Of a stretch of 64,000 nucleotides of DNA, positions 27,710-36,514 are shown piece by piece. The position numbers and the translations under genes were made by a program. The notes beneath the pieces were generated by a model. The model saw nothing but the letters and a program-made list of their open reading frames with translations. It did no database searches and was not told where the DNA came from. Position 1 is the stretch's first letter; each line of letters opens with the position of its first letter. Source of the stretch: JAJDAT01 sp964344185 (GTDB lineage Bacteria; Nitrospinota; Nitrospinia; Nitrospinales; JAJDAT01); NCBI GenBank assembly GCA_964344185.1, contig CAYFMN010000004.1:62001-126000 (forward strand), in the 5' to 3' direction.

Positions 27710-28354
27710 CAATCTCGTTGTTTAAAAAAATATCCGAACACAACTCTTATTTAGAAGAATTTTTCTCGTTAACAAGAGTAAGCTCTTCTTGTAATTTAGC
27801 TAATATACCTTCTTTTATTGGCAATTGGCTTTTAAGCCTTCCTATGGTTTTTCTGATATTAGTCTTAAAGCGAGGTCCCAATGTGCTTATGCTTTGATCT
27901 TCCTCAATATTAGTCTTCAAAAAAGATTTAGCTTCCTGAATCGCTGGAGTATCTTCTTCCAAATAACGCTTGATACAGTTCTTTTTTCGGACCAACGCCC
28001 GAAGTTAATTGGGAGTTTATTTTTTTTCCATTAACGCTATTGGGAAAATAACTAGAAAGTTGTTTGTCCCTTTCTATCTCTGATGAGAAAAGACTGATAG
28101 AACGCTCTAGAATTTTTGGATCAACATCCAGAGCATTAGCTTCTTCAGGTTTTTTTTCATTTTCTTTAGAATCTGAAGAACTTTTGTCCTTTTTAATTTC
28201 TTTTTTAACGCTGCCATAAACAGCGCGAATTCTCAAATCGGGTCTGGCCCGTTCCTGTTGGAGGAACCAGCTCTAAACTATCCGTATAGTGGTAAATTCC
28301 CTTTTCATCTTTCCATTTAAAAATTTGGGCGTGAGAATCGTCATAAAGACTTAA
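27710..28354. repeat. Direct repeat, copy 2
   Basis: 645 bases matching 23713-24309. It begins with a scrap of the uvrD tail nine bases past the IS256-like right end and keeps 51 bases lost from copy 1. The loss lies between two ATATTAGTCTT microrepeats at 27856-27866 and 27907-27917, so slippage explains the deletion in copy 1. Confidence 0.85.
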
Positions 28355-28435
28355 GCTCCAAAGCATGACAAAAAAGAAAAACAAGAAAATATATCTTTTT
28401 CCTGGATTTATAATCGTTGTATTAAAGAATCTCAT
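27747..28435 (-). pseudogene. DUF4124-type secreted protein with two frameshifts (copy 2)
   Basis: The 5' part (28435 downward) has a signal peptide and IFKWKDEKGIYHYTDSLE, the DUF4124 core with its W-x-D-x-x-G-x-x-H-Y/F-x-D pattern. After PPTGTG the reading moves into a second frame (RIRAVYGSVKKEIKKD) near 28235, and again into a third near 27985 at an A-run (KKNCIKRYLEEDTPAIQEAK). Both breaks occur at the same place in copy 1. If restored, the protein would have about 220 residues and be periplasmic. It may be a pseudogene, or the breaks may be consensus errors in a repeat. Confidence 0.7.
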
Positions 28436-28530
28436 TTAAGTTTCGAAAATTGATAAAAATCAATTATAGCAAGGGCCTTGCACCCCTGCCATAATTGAAA
28501 GTTATTACAACACAAAAATACTCTGGAAAT

Positions 28531-30762
28531 TTAAGATTTTGCCTGCAATCCCCATGAGTGAATATACTGATCTTTTCCTTGGGAAGTTTGGTAACGGCAA
28601 CGTAAATCCTGAGCGGCAGTTTGCGAGCTAATATCTACCGTTCCACGAAAAATGCGAATATCTCCACTTAATGGAAAACCTTGCTGAACCATAGGAACAG
28701 TTGTCCATTCGGTTCCTCCGTTACGACTTATAAAAAAGGTACCGGCGCCATCACTGTCGGAATGTTCCACTCGCGCCCACAAATAAGCTTCACTAGGCAC
28801 AAACCCCGGATCATATGTTTTACTTTTTAGATCCATCGCGCTACGCTGACTATCGTACATAATTTGTGTTTGATCAACTTCTGGGATATTAGTATCAGCG
28901 GTCGAATATAAAACTATGCCCGTTCCGCGCTTTTTTGAAGTATCAAGTAGAGTCGCAGTGTCGGGAGTCGCCGCTCTATCAACCCCTGTCATTTTATTTA
29001 CGGATACTCCCATGGCGTCAATGATGGCTTGATTCATGGAATTCACCGTCGCGTTAACCCATGTAGAAGATCCAAAAGTCGCATCAGAATTGTATTCCCA
29101 GGTACCCGCGTTATTTTGAACGATAGGACGGATATTGCCGCCAGCGCCATCAGTTATTTTTAAAATGGTATCTGCCCCGTAGTTAGTCGTTGCGAAGATT
29201 TCAAAATACCAGACGCTAGCGGAGTTCAATGTTTCTGTTTGAGACATTGAGTTTTCATCCAACCAAGCGGTTGAATCGATTAAGCTTTCATATTTTGGAT
29301 AAACAGGAACGATTTCATTTATAACGTTACCGCTATTTTCAAAATACAGTTTACTTTTGTGTTCGTAGGTAGTGTTCTGATTCCACGCGCCATTACTATA
29401 GAATATATCTGTACCATTAGCATAGGTGCTGTTATTGATTCCATCTATCCAATAATAATTTGTACTATCTAAGCCGCCCGATCTTGCAGCAATAGCCGCA
29501 TACCTTGTACCAGCTGTCAGTGTTATGCGATTAGCTCCTGAAAAATTGAACTTGATCGTTGTAAAAGATGCTGTTAACGAAGAACCAGATATAACGTCCG
29601 ATGTTGCCAAAAGCGTATTTGGCAATCCTCCAGATGTAGACCATATTTCGACAAATATATTATCTGTTGGGGTTCCTTCTTTTTTAACGTCAAATTCCCA
29701 AGAATCTAGAATTCCAGTAGAATTAGGCTCGAATGATTGTCCAGAAAAAACTTCAGATGTATGAAACCCAACATATCTTGGGCCTGCTGATCCAATCCCT
29801 CCAGATCCTAAAATCGTCAAATCAGGTCCAACACCGCTTAGTTTAACAGCTCCAGAATCGAATTTGTGAAAACGGATTTCGCAGGCGACATTGGTTCCCG
29901 ATAAAGAGTGGCCCGATTCTACAGTGAATTGTGTATCAGAATCTCTACTTAGAATATTTATTTCGTTAGCGCCAATTATTGCTCTTCCATGAACTATATT
30001 TTGACCTAAAGTTCCTGAATTGAGAGTGACCACATCGCCGGAAACACTGACATCTGACAACGACTCTTTATGAAACTCGTAATCGTCTTCTGTCGTAAAA
30101 TTTTGATCGAAACTAAGCCCCGTCACAGGGTCTATTCCTTTATAAATCTTATTAGCGAGATCGTGTTGATAGCCCGCCGAGTTAGCCTCGTCCGCTCCCT
30201 GTTCGTTGGAGTTTGAAAACGAATCGGACCAACCCGCTTCCATAAGTAAAGCTCCACCATGGTTTTCTTGAATTTCTTCGAAAACGCGAAAGATATTACC
30301 CGCGTTTAATTCGGTTTGTTCGAAATCTGGCACAGAGTTGGATAATTGAAAATTCACCCCGTCATAAATCAGGGTAACTAAGCTATTTAATGGAATATCG
30401 CCCGGTTTTAAATCGCTCCCGTCAATTCTTTTGATTGACTGCGCTCCTAATGAATTAACGTTCAAAGCAGCGCTTCCCGTGTTCTCCAAATGAGCCTTCA
30501 TACGGACACATAAACCTGGAGTGAGAACGGTTGGACTGGGAGTTAAAGTTACTTCATAAACCGTTGCTGTACCCGCCGACAGACTATACCAGTAGGCCCC
30601 TGACTGGGCGTTTCCTTCTATTACTGAAGTCGTACTAATTAAATCATCAATATCCGTATCGATACTTTCAAAAGAGTCTTTAATTCTTGTAACGTCTTCC
30701 TCCAACATATTATCTGGATGGGGCAGAGGGTAATTCCTGTTAGTTGTTTTTAGATCTATCAT
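28531..30762 (-). CDS. Phage-tail-fibre-like large secreted/surface protein (orphan)
   Basis: 743 residues with a good AAAGGAAAAAG ribosome site and no signal peptide. Residues ~60-145 resemble the N-terminal part of many phage tail fibres (VYEVTLTPSPTVLTPGLCV, NTGSAALNVNSLGAQSIK, GDIPLNSLVTLIYDG). Residues ~330-475 match the choice-of-anchor-R type of beta domain (FVEIWSTSGGLPNTLLATSD, TLTAGTRYAAIAA). Further beta-rich, Asp/Asn/Ser-rich sequence follows to the end. No other phage gene is nearby, so it is either a prophage relic or a captured fibre used for adhesion. Confidence 0.7.
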   Translation of the reverse strand: MIDLKTTNRNYPLPHPDNMLEEDVTRIKDSFESIDTDIDDLISTTSVIEGNAQSGAYWYSLSAGTATVYEVTLTPSPTVLTPGLCVRMKAHLENTGSAALNVNSLGAQSIKRIDGSDLKPGDIPLNSLVTLIYDGVNFQLSNSVPDFEQTELNAGNIFRVFEEIQENHGGALLMEAGWSDSFSNSNEQGADEANSAGYQHDLANKIYKGIDPVTGLSFDQNFTTEDDYEFHKESLSDVSVSGDVVTLNSGTLGQNIVHGRAIIGANEINILSRDSDTQFTVESGHSLSGTNVACEIRFHKFDSGAVKLSGVGPDLTILGSGGIGSAGPRYVGFHTSEVFSGQSFEPNSTGILDSWEFDVKKEGTPTDNIFVEIWSTSGGLPNTLLATSDVISGSSLTASFTTIKFNFSGANRITLTAGTRYAAIAARSGGLDSTNYYWIDGINNSTYANGTDIFYSNGAWNQNTTYEHKSKLYFENSGNVINEIVPVYPKYESLIDSTAWLDENSMSQTETLNSASVWYFEIFATTNYGADTILKITDGAGGNIRPIVQNNAGTWEYNSDATFGSSTWVNATVNSMNQAIIDAMGVSVNKMTGVDRAATPDTATLLDTSKKRGTGIVLYSTADTNIPEVDQTQIMYDSQRSAMDLKSKTYDPGFVPSEAYLWARVEHSDSDGAGTFFISRNGGTEWTTVPMVQQGFPLSGDIRIFRGTVDISSQTAAQDLRCRYQTSQGKDQYIHSWGLQAKS

Positions 30763-31419
30763 CTTTTTCCTTTTTTTACATGATTAATAATTGGCGGATT
30801 AAATAAGTTTTTTTAAAACTTTTGGAATGTACGTAACGATTAAAAAGTTTCAAAAAAAAACATTTTCGAAAATCAATTTACTTATCCTTAGGAAATTAAA
30901 AAAAGAATCGTCTTCCAACAATTTTTTCCAAATATCAGACGTCATAAAAATTTAACCCCTTACTATTAGCGCTTTATCCAGGTATAGAATTTTATTTTTG
31001 AAATGAAATCAATAACTTAAATCAAAAAAAAGATAGGGTAGTGAGAAAGTTGAGGCAGGCAAAATTCGCTTATGACTTATACAGGCGTAGCGTAAATTTG
31101 GGCCGAATAAATTAAAGTTTGCTTATTTACCGTCATGTATCCGACTCTTGATTTAAATCAGTTTTGACTAAATCATGATTACTTCTCGGGGTCGAAAAAT
31201 TATTAGAGGTCTTCTTAACGTATTATATTGCCCAACAATTTTGGAATCGCTATCGAAATAAAAAACTCATAATTTAATTTTTTAATTAGAATTGACTTTT
31301 AATTAGCGTTAAGAAAAATAATTTGCTTCGCCATTAAGCAAATTATTTATTATATAATTCAGCTATTTTCCAGAGTTTAACTAATAAAAACATTTTAGTA
31401 ATTTTTCATTTATTGACTC
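30763..31419. other. Divergent non-coding gap, 657 bases
   Basis: AT-rich DNA between the fibre-like gene (minus) and the methyltransferase gene (plus). No ORF of note, RNA gene or homology to the other repeats was seen. It should hold the promoters of both flanking genes, but none stands out. Confidence 0.4.
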
Positions 31420-32256
31420 ATGACAAACGAATCTCAAAACACATCAAATGAAACAACAGTTTCTTCGTATTCAAAAAGCAATTCTAGAGAATACGAAGAT
31501 CCAATGAACAAAAACTTTCTTTATGGCGAAATCACTTCAAAGTTTTTGCAAAAAATCAAATTTCGGGAACAAGACAAGTTTTTACTCGATATTGGTTGCG
31601 GCACTGGATTTGTGTTTGACGAACTGTATTCAAGTTTAGCAAGCAAACAGATTTCAGCTTTGGGTATAGAACCTGCCGTAGGAATGTTAGATATCGCTAA
31701 AAACAAATATAAAGATAAATCCATAATATCCTTTGAAGAAGGATCTTTTGAAAACATACCACGACCAGACAGCTCAGTTGATCGAATTATTTCAACATTG
31801 GCGTTGCATTGGGTGAAAAATTTAGACTTAGCTATCAAAGAAATGAAAAGGGTTCTGAAAGAATCAGGCGAGATTGATATTTTAATGATTGCCAAGGACG
31901 ATGGAGACAAATTCCGGAAAGGAATTGTTGAGGCTATGCGCAAACACATGACTTTTTCGCAAATAATGGAATCGGCTACTTTAGCCCAAAGAGTCTCTGC
32001 CGTTCAAGCAAAGGATGCTTTTTCAGTCCACTTCAACTCGTATGAAATTGTTGTAGAAAAACAGACAGATATCATTTATGGTACTTTCGAAGAGCATATG
32101 AAATGGTGGAAAGCCCGTTCCGCCCAAATCATTTCTAAAGTAAAAAATAAAGATCAGTTTCTCGAAGATTTACGCGAAGAATTTAAAAAAATGACCATAG
32201 ATAAAGGCATTCCTTTTGACAATGCATACCTTGAAATAAAAGTGAGGCCCAAATGA
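31420..32256 (+). CDS. SAM-dependent methyltransferase, coupled to an acyl carrier protein
   Basis: 278 residues, class I methyltransferase: motif I FLLDIGCGTGFVF (about 58-70), an acidic residue ending strand 2 in LGIEPAVGMLDIAKN, motif II region SVDRIISTLALHWVKNL and post-II KEMKRVLKESGEI. The layout is that of the UbiE/BioC-like group. Its stop overlaps the start of a carrier-protein gene by 4 bases, so an acyl-ACP substrate (as for BioC acting on malonyl-ACP) is an attractive inference. No biotin or polyketide gene is nearby. Confidence 0.8.
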   Translation: MTNESQNTSNETTVSSYSKSNSREYEDPMNKNFLYGEITSKFLQKIKFREQDKFLLDIGCGTGFVFDELYSSLASKQISALGIEPAVGMLDIAKNKYKDKSIISFEEGSFENIPRPDSSVDRIISTLALHWVKNLDLAIKEMKRVLKESGEIDILMIAKDDGDKFRKGIVEAMRKHMTFSQIMESATLAQRVSAVQAKDAFSVHFNSYEIVVEKQTDIIYGTFEEHMKWWKARSAQIISKVKNKDQFLEDLREEFKKMTIDKGIPFDNAYLEIKVRPK

Positions 32257-32492
32257 CTTTAGATAAGCAAGAAATAATTCAGAAGATAAAGAAAATTATC
32301 GAAGATGAAAAAGAAATAAATATAGAAAGCTCCGATCAACAGCTAGATATTGATTCCTTCACAATGATGCTGATTATTATGTTCGTAAAAGATGATCTAG
32401 AAATACAGCTGGACATGGAAAAATTAGATTTCGACGCGTTTCTATCGTTAGATTCCATCGCGGATTTAGTTTTAGCAACGGCCAATGCATAA
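32253..32492 (+). CDS. Acyl-carrier-protein-like protein
   Basis: 79 residues, acidic, helical, with LDIDSFTMMLIIM where the Ser of the DS(L/F/M) motif (residue 31) would carry 4'-phosphopantetheine, and LSLDSIADLV in the last helix. It differs from the housekeeping ACP, which normally sits among fatty-acid genes. ATGA overlap with the methyltransferase gene indicates dedicated coupling. No ketosynthase, adenylation or acyltransferase gene is intact nearby, though an MBOAT pseudogene follows. Confidence 0.75.
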   Translation: MTLDKQEIIQKIKKIIEDEKEINIESSDQQLDIDSFTMMLIIMFVKDDLEIQLDMEKLDFDAFLSLDSIADLVLATANA

Positions 32493-32579
32493 ATTATCTA
32501 AGTAACACCACTTCCTTATACTATTTTTTTCCTGATATCCTCTAAATAAGCTTGGTTTCTAAAGGTCAAAATTATTTTA

Positions 32580-33495
32580 ATGCCAAGCATTTTTGATTCA
32601 TTTTTCTTATGAGTCATTTTTTTCAATTCTAATTCCCTGTGCTATTCCATACTTGGGAGTTCATTGGCTTTTATATAGTAGTTTACTCCATATATCTCAT
32701 GTATCCCATAAACTACAAAATAGGATGTTTTTAGTCGTCAGCTAAATATATTTTATAGCGGTTGGAATTGGCGTTATCTGTCTTTGCTTTCAACTACAGT
32801 CGATTATTTTTGTGGGCTAAAATCCAAAACACTGATTAAAAAATGGATTCTATCTATTTATCTGGTTTTTTTTCTTGAAAGTTTTTATCGCCGATAATTT
32901 ATCCAAAATAGCCGGTCCGATTTTTGGAGACGGTGGCATATTTCACTATCCAGTCGGTTTAGAGATTATATGTTTTCTCCCTTTTATATTTACTTGAGCG
33001 GTTAAAAATTTTTAAAAACTGAGCTCAAAGGCGAGACACGGAATAATTTTTTTTGTTGCATTGTTAACTACCGAGTATTTACTTGAGATGTGGCACGGAG
33101 CGGGCTAGAATTTCGGATTTTTCGGGATTTACCATGGCTTTATGATAGAGGCATATTATTGGATCAGTCGCTATTGGGATAAATTAAACAATATTCTTCA
33201 AATCTTTCTGACATTTCAGGTTGCAGCTTTAGGTTGGCTAATTTTTTGCTCTAATTCTCTAGAACAAGCTTTCGATATGTTTCTAAGTCTGGTAAATAAT
33301 TTTGGCTCTTTTGACGTTACGAGCTTAAATTACCTAATCAAAGTTTTAGTTTTCTCATTAATTCTATTTCTTGTTCAAATTTTCCAAGAAACAAAAAACG
33401 ATACGCTTATTATTCTACGACTGCCATTAATTCCAAGATATATTTTTCTAAACAGCTTACTTTTATTAACGGCAATGTTTGGAAATTTTGGATGA
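32580..33495 (+). pseudogene. MBOAT-family O-acyltransferase, decayed
   Basis: Pieces in several frames match AlgI/DltB-type membrane O-acyltransferases: an N-terminal MPSIFDSFF, then FYSGWNWRYLSLLSTTVDYF and GLK (about 32750-32815), then LLEMWHGAG, a TAG stop where Trp is expected, and NFGFFGIYHGF (about 33083-33140), which includes the catalytic-His region. The last 117 codons (33142-33495) are an open stretch of C-terminal membrane helices. Frameshifts and stops show that the gene is dead. Such enzymes acetylate exported sugars together with SGNH partners, like the one that follows. Confidence 0.75.
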
Positions 33496-33584
33496 CAACC
33501 TTTTATCTATTTCCAATTTTGGACTCATTTTAGATAAGACATATAATAGCTAAACACATATTCTCCCCACTCGTATCGCTTGTA

Positions 33585-34818
33585 GTGGTTATAGGAGATT
33601 CTATTTTTATGGGATTGGGAGTCGAATATAACGAGTTATTTTCTAAAAACCTTGAAGATCTTTTAAACGAGAAATCCATTGGAAAACGCTTTGAAGTAAT
33701 AAACTTTTCTGGCGTCGCTTGGTCGGCAATACAATTTTTTATCTTCTTAAAAAATGAGGGTCATAAATATCAACCTGATTTAGTAATAATTAGCCAAGGT
33801 GAAAATGATTTTTAGAGTTGAATATAATAAACTAATCCAAATCGATAAAATGGAAAAAGAAAAACTTCCAAAAGGACCCGACATAAGTCCACTGCTTAAT
33901 AATTCAATTTCAATAAGTTGGGAGGTGATTAGAAAATTACCGTACTATTTGGAAATATCAAAATATTCTCAATTAATGTATCGAATACGATCAAAAGTTA
34001 ATAATTTGTGGTACAGAAAATACCCAATAATCCCTAAATCAAAACAATTATGAAATTATTTAGAAACTAATGATATAAAAATAACAAAAAACTCAATAGT
34101 TTCACTCAATTCAGAAAACTTCTCAGTAACCCCTGAAGGTCATAGCATCTCTTATTTTGAAAATCATACAATCATAACCCTTACGACGCTCAAGCCAATA
34201 TTATTCTTCACTCAGTCGCACAAGTAAAACTTTCTCAATTCTTAAGTTCTTTGAATAGCAAATTTGCTGTTGTGGATATGCCTGCTTGGCAGGTAGTTTC
34301 AAGTATTATTGATCCACTGAAAATAAGAAAATTAAACTCAAATTTAAAAAATAACTACTATCTCAATCCAACCAAGACACTCAAAAAGTTTCAGGCAAAC
34401 AACATTGAAATTCCTCTATATTTTTACAACAATAATCATCTTTCGCCTGCCGGTCATCGTTTAATCACCATCCTGGCGTATAATTTTTTAACGAAAAACA
34501 ACTTAGTTCCGTTTCAAGATTCATGGTAATTAATCGACCCTTTTAATACCCAAGTAAAGCAATGGATAAAAAACGCTAATAATAGAATTTCAAGTTACAT
34601 AAAAAACGATAAACGTTCATACAAATTTCAGGGATTATTTTATTACTCTATTGGCAATTTAATTTCAGCAAAAGAAAACTTAATCCAATACTTAAAATTG
34701 GAGGGAAAAGACTATGAAGCTTATTACGTATCAGGAAAAGTTTTCTTTTATTTAAAGGAATTTTCTTCGGCTCTTGACTCATTCAAAAAATCATTGAAAG
34801 GACATCCACTAGAAAGAA
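33585..34818 (+). pseudogene. SGNH hydrolase with TPR-like tail, decayed and cut by IS1380
   Basis: Block I VVIGDSIFMGLGVEYNE and block II NFSGVAWSAIQ open the gene; VIISQGENDF is block III. The frame breaks near 33810 and near 34175, and there is a stop at 34051. NNHLSPAGHRLI is block V. After a TAA at 34527 the same frame continues with TPR-like helices (GNLISAKENLIQYLKLE, AYYVSGKVFFYLKEF, SALDSFKKSLKGHP) until the IS1380 end. Together with the MBOAT remnant it once formed an acyltransferase-hydrolase pair. Confidence 0.75.
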
Positions 34819-34822
34819 CTAG

Positions 34823-36379
34823 CCCACATATTGCATGATGGGCCTTATTTTTTCGGGCAGATCTATATCCGAAATAGGAAGTTGTTTTTTTTGTTAGTTT
34901 CGCGCTGTTTTTTTATTTTTCAGACAGACTCCCCCCTTTCCCCCATTTTAGATCGACACGCCGGGGTCAGCGCTCCCTGGCGATTATCCTGTAGCGAGGT
35001 TTTGTATAGCTTGTTTGAAAAGGGCCTGATGTGGATAGGCCGACGAGAAGAAGAACTTAACCCTTCTTGTGTTATGATAACGGCTCCGATTTTAAGGAGC
35101 CTTAAACGGATCGTAGAACACCGAGCTTTTGCGAGTTTGGTGTTTTTTAGGGCGAGTCTTCGGATGGTCTCTATTAATGTGTATACCAGGGAAGCAAGCG
35201 TTAATCGAAATTGGTTGGCGTCCCATTGATGGCAACTGGTGCGGTCAGCGAACAAGTCGAGTTGTTGTTCCTTGATACGGTTTTCCATATCGCCCCTGGC
35301 ACAGTAAACTTTGTCGTATAAGGTTTTAGGATTGCCTTCGATATGGGTGATGATATAACGCGGGTTTGGACCTTTTTCGGTATGTTCGGCCTTGACGATC
35401 ACGCGTCGCTGTTGGCTCCAGGTTTTAGCTGCATAGTAAAAATCATCAAACAGCCGTTGTTTCTTTCCCGTTTGTTTAAATAGTTGCCCGGCTTGCTTGC
35501 AAAGTTCCTGGCTCGACGTTTGCAAGCGGTTATTACGAGCGATACCAACAATGAATTCGACTCCCTGGCGTTCGCACCAACTCAACATTCGATAACGACA
35601 AAAACCGCTGTCTCCACGAAACACAAGGCGAACTTTCGGCCAGACTTTGCGCAAACGTTTGACCAACAAGGCAAGAATGGCCCAAGCGTGTTTAGCTCCG
35701 TCAATCTTGCTCGGACGCAGATAACTCACCAACAACTGTTGACCGCAAACTCGTACAAAGGCAAAAAACAATACGAACCGTAATAACCGTGAAAAAAACG
35801 GCCTTCCTGGTTCTCATGAACCGGATCGTCGGTCGCGTCAAAGTCGAGGATCAGCTTTCGAGGAGCTCGTTTGTACGACTCAACAAACTTGTTAAATAAC
35901 ACCTCGTGAATCGACCTGGAGGTTGTACGCACAGAACGGTTCTCCAAACGACACAAGATCGAAGAACTCGCCAACTCATGCTCCCGGTTCAACGACGTTT
36001 GAAATCCCAAATCCAAACGTAATGCGTCGTGATCGTTTAAATCTTCGTAACCTAATGCCAAACCGTAAACGCGTTGCCGTAAAAGAGAAAGTAAACTATG
36101 AGAACAACGCTTCGGATCGCGCGTATCATCCAAACAACGACTCACGCTCTTTAATAAACCGATACGGCTATCTGCTTCGCGTAGCAATAAGCTGCCGCCA
36201 TCGCTCGTTATATCGCCACCCGTAAAAGATACTTCTATTTTACGGCGGTTAAACCCTGGTATTTCCACTTCCAGAGGAGTACAATTTGACACGGTGGATT
36301 CCTTTCTTTGAATTGGCGTTCAGCCTTATTTTAAAGGTCTGAAAGGAATTCGTCACCTCTTTCTTATGCAATATGAGGG
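34823..36379 (-). mobile_element. IS1380-family insertion sequence with a frameshifted transposase
   Basis: Ends carry inverted repeats CCCACATATTGCATGA (left) and CCCTCATATTGCATAA (right, complement), flanked by CTAG on both sides (34819-34822 and 36380-36383), a probable 4-base target duplication. The element is 1557 bases long and inserted into the SGNH-TPR pseudogene. Its clean ends suggest a fairly recent arrival compared with the IS256-like element. Confidence 0.88.
34920..36292 (-). pseudogene. IS1380 transposase, one frameshift
   Basis: Two overlapping frames make one transposase of about 457 residues. The N-terminal part (36292-35726) has FTGGDITSDGGSLLLREAD and KLILDFDATDDPVHENQEG, the first DDE Asp. 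The C-terminal part has LVFRGDSGFCRYRMLSWCE with the second Asp and GDMENRIKEQQLDLFADRTS with the Glu. The break is near 35746, where one T (minus strand) appears lost from a T-run in LYEFCGQQ. All catalytic residues are present apart from the break, so a base-call error would leave it functional. Confidence 0.85.
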
Positions 36380-36514
36380 CTAGCTTTGTTTTTATCAAGT
36401 TCCGATTAAGATGAACAAAATAATATCTTCCTTAAATATCAGGAATACTTAATACAGATCAAAGTAAAACAAGCAGGTAATCTTGAGAAGAAATCAGAAT
36501 TAAATTCAAAAACT

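Noticed and set aside
33142..33495. Stand-alone 117-residue membrane protein
   Set aside because: The upstream frame holds LLEMWHGAG and GFFGIYHGF in line with it, showing that it is the C-terminus of a broken MBOAT gene.
34831..35229. Plus-strand ORF within the IS1380 region
   Set aside because: It is antisense to the transposase and the protein has no plausible composition or ribosome site.
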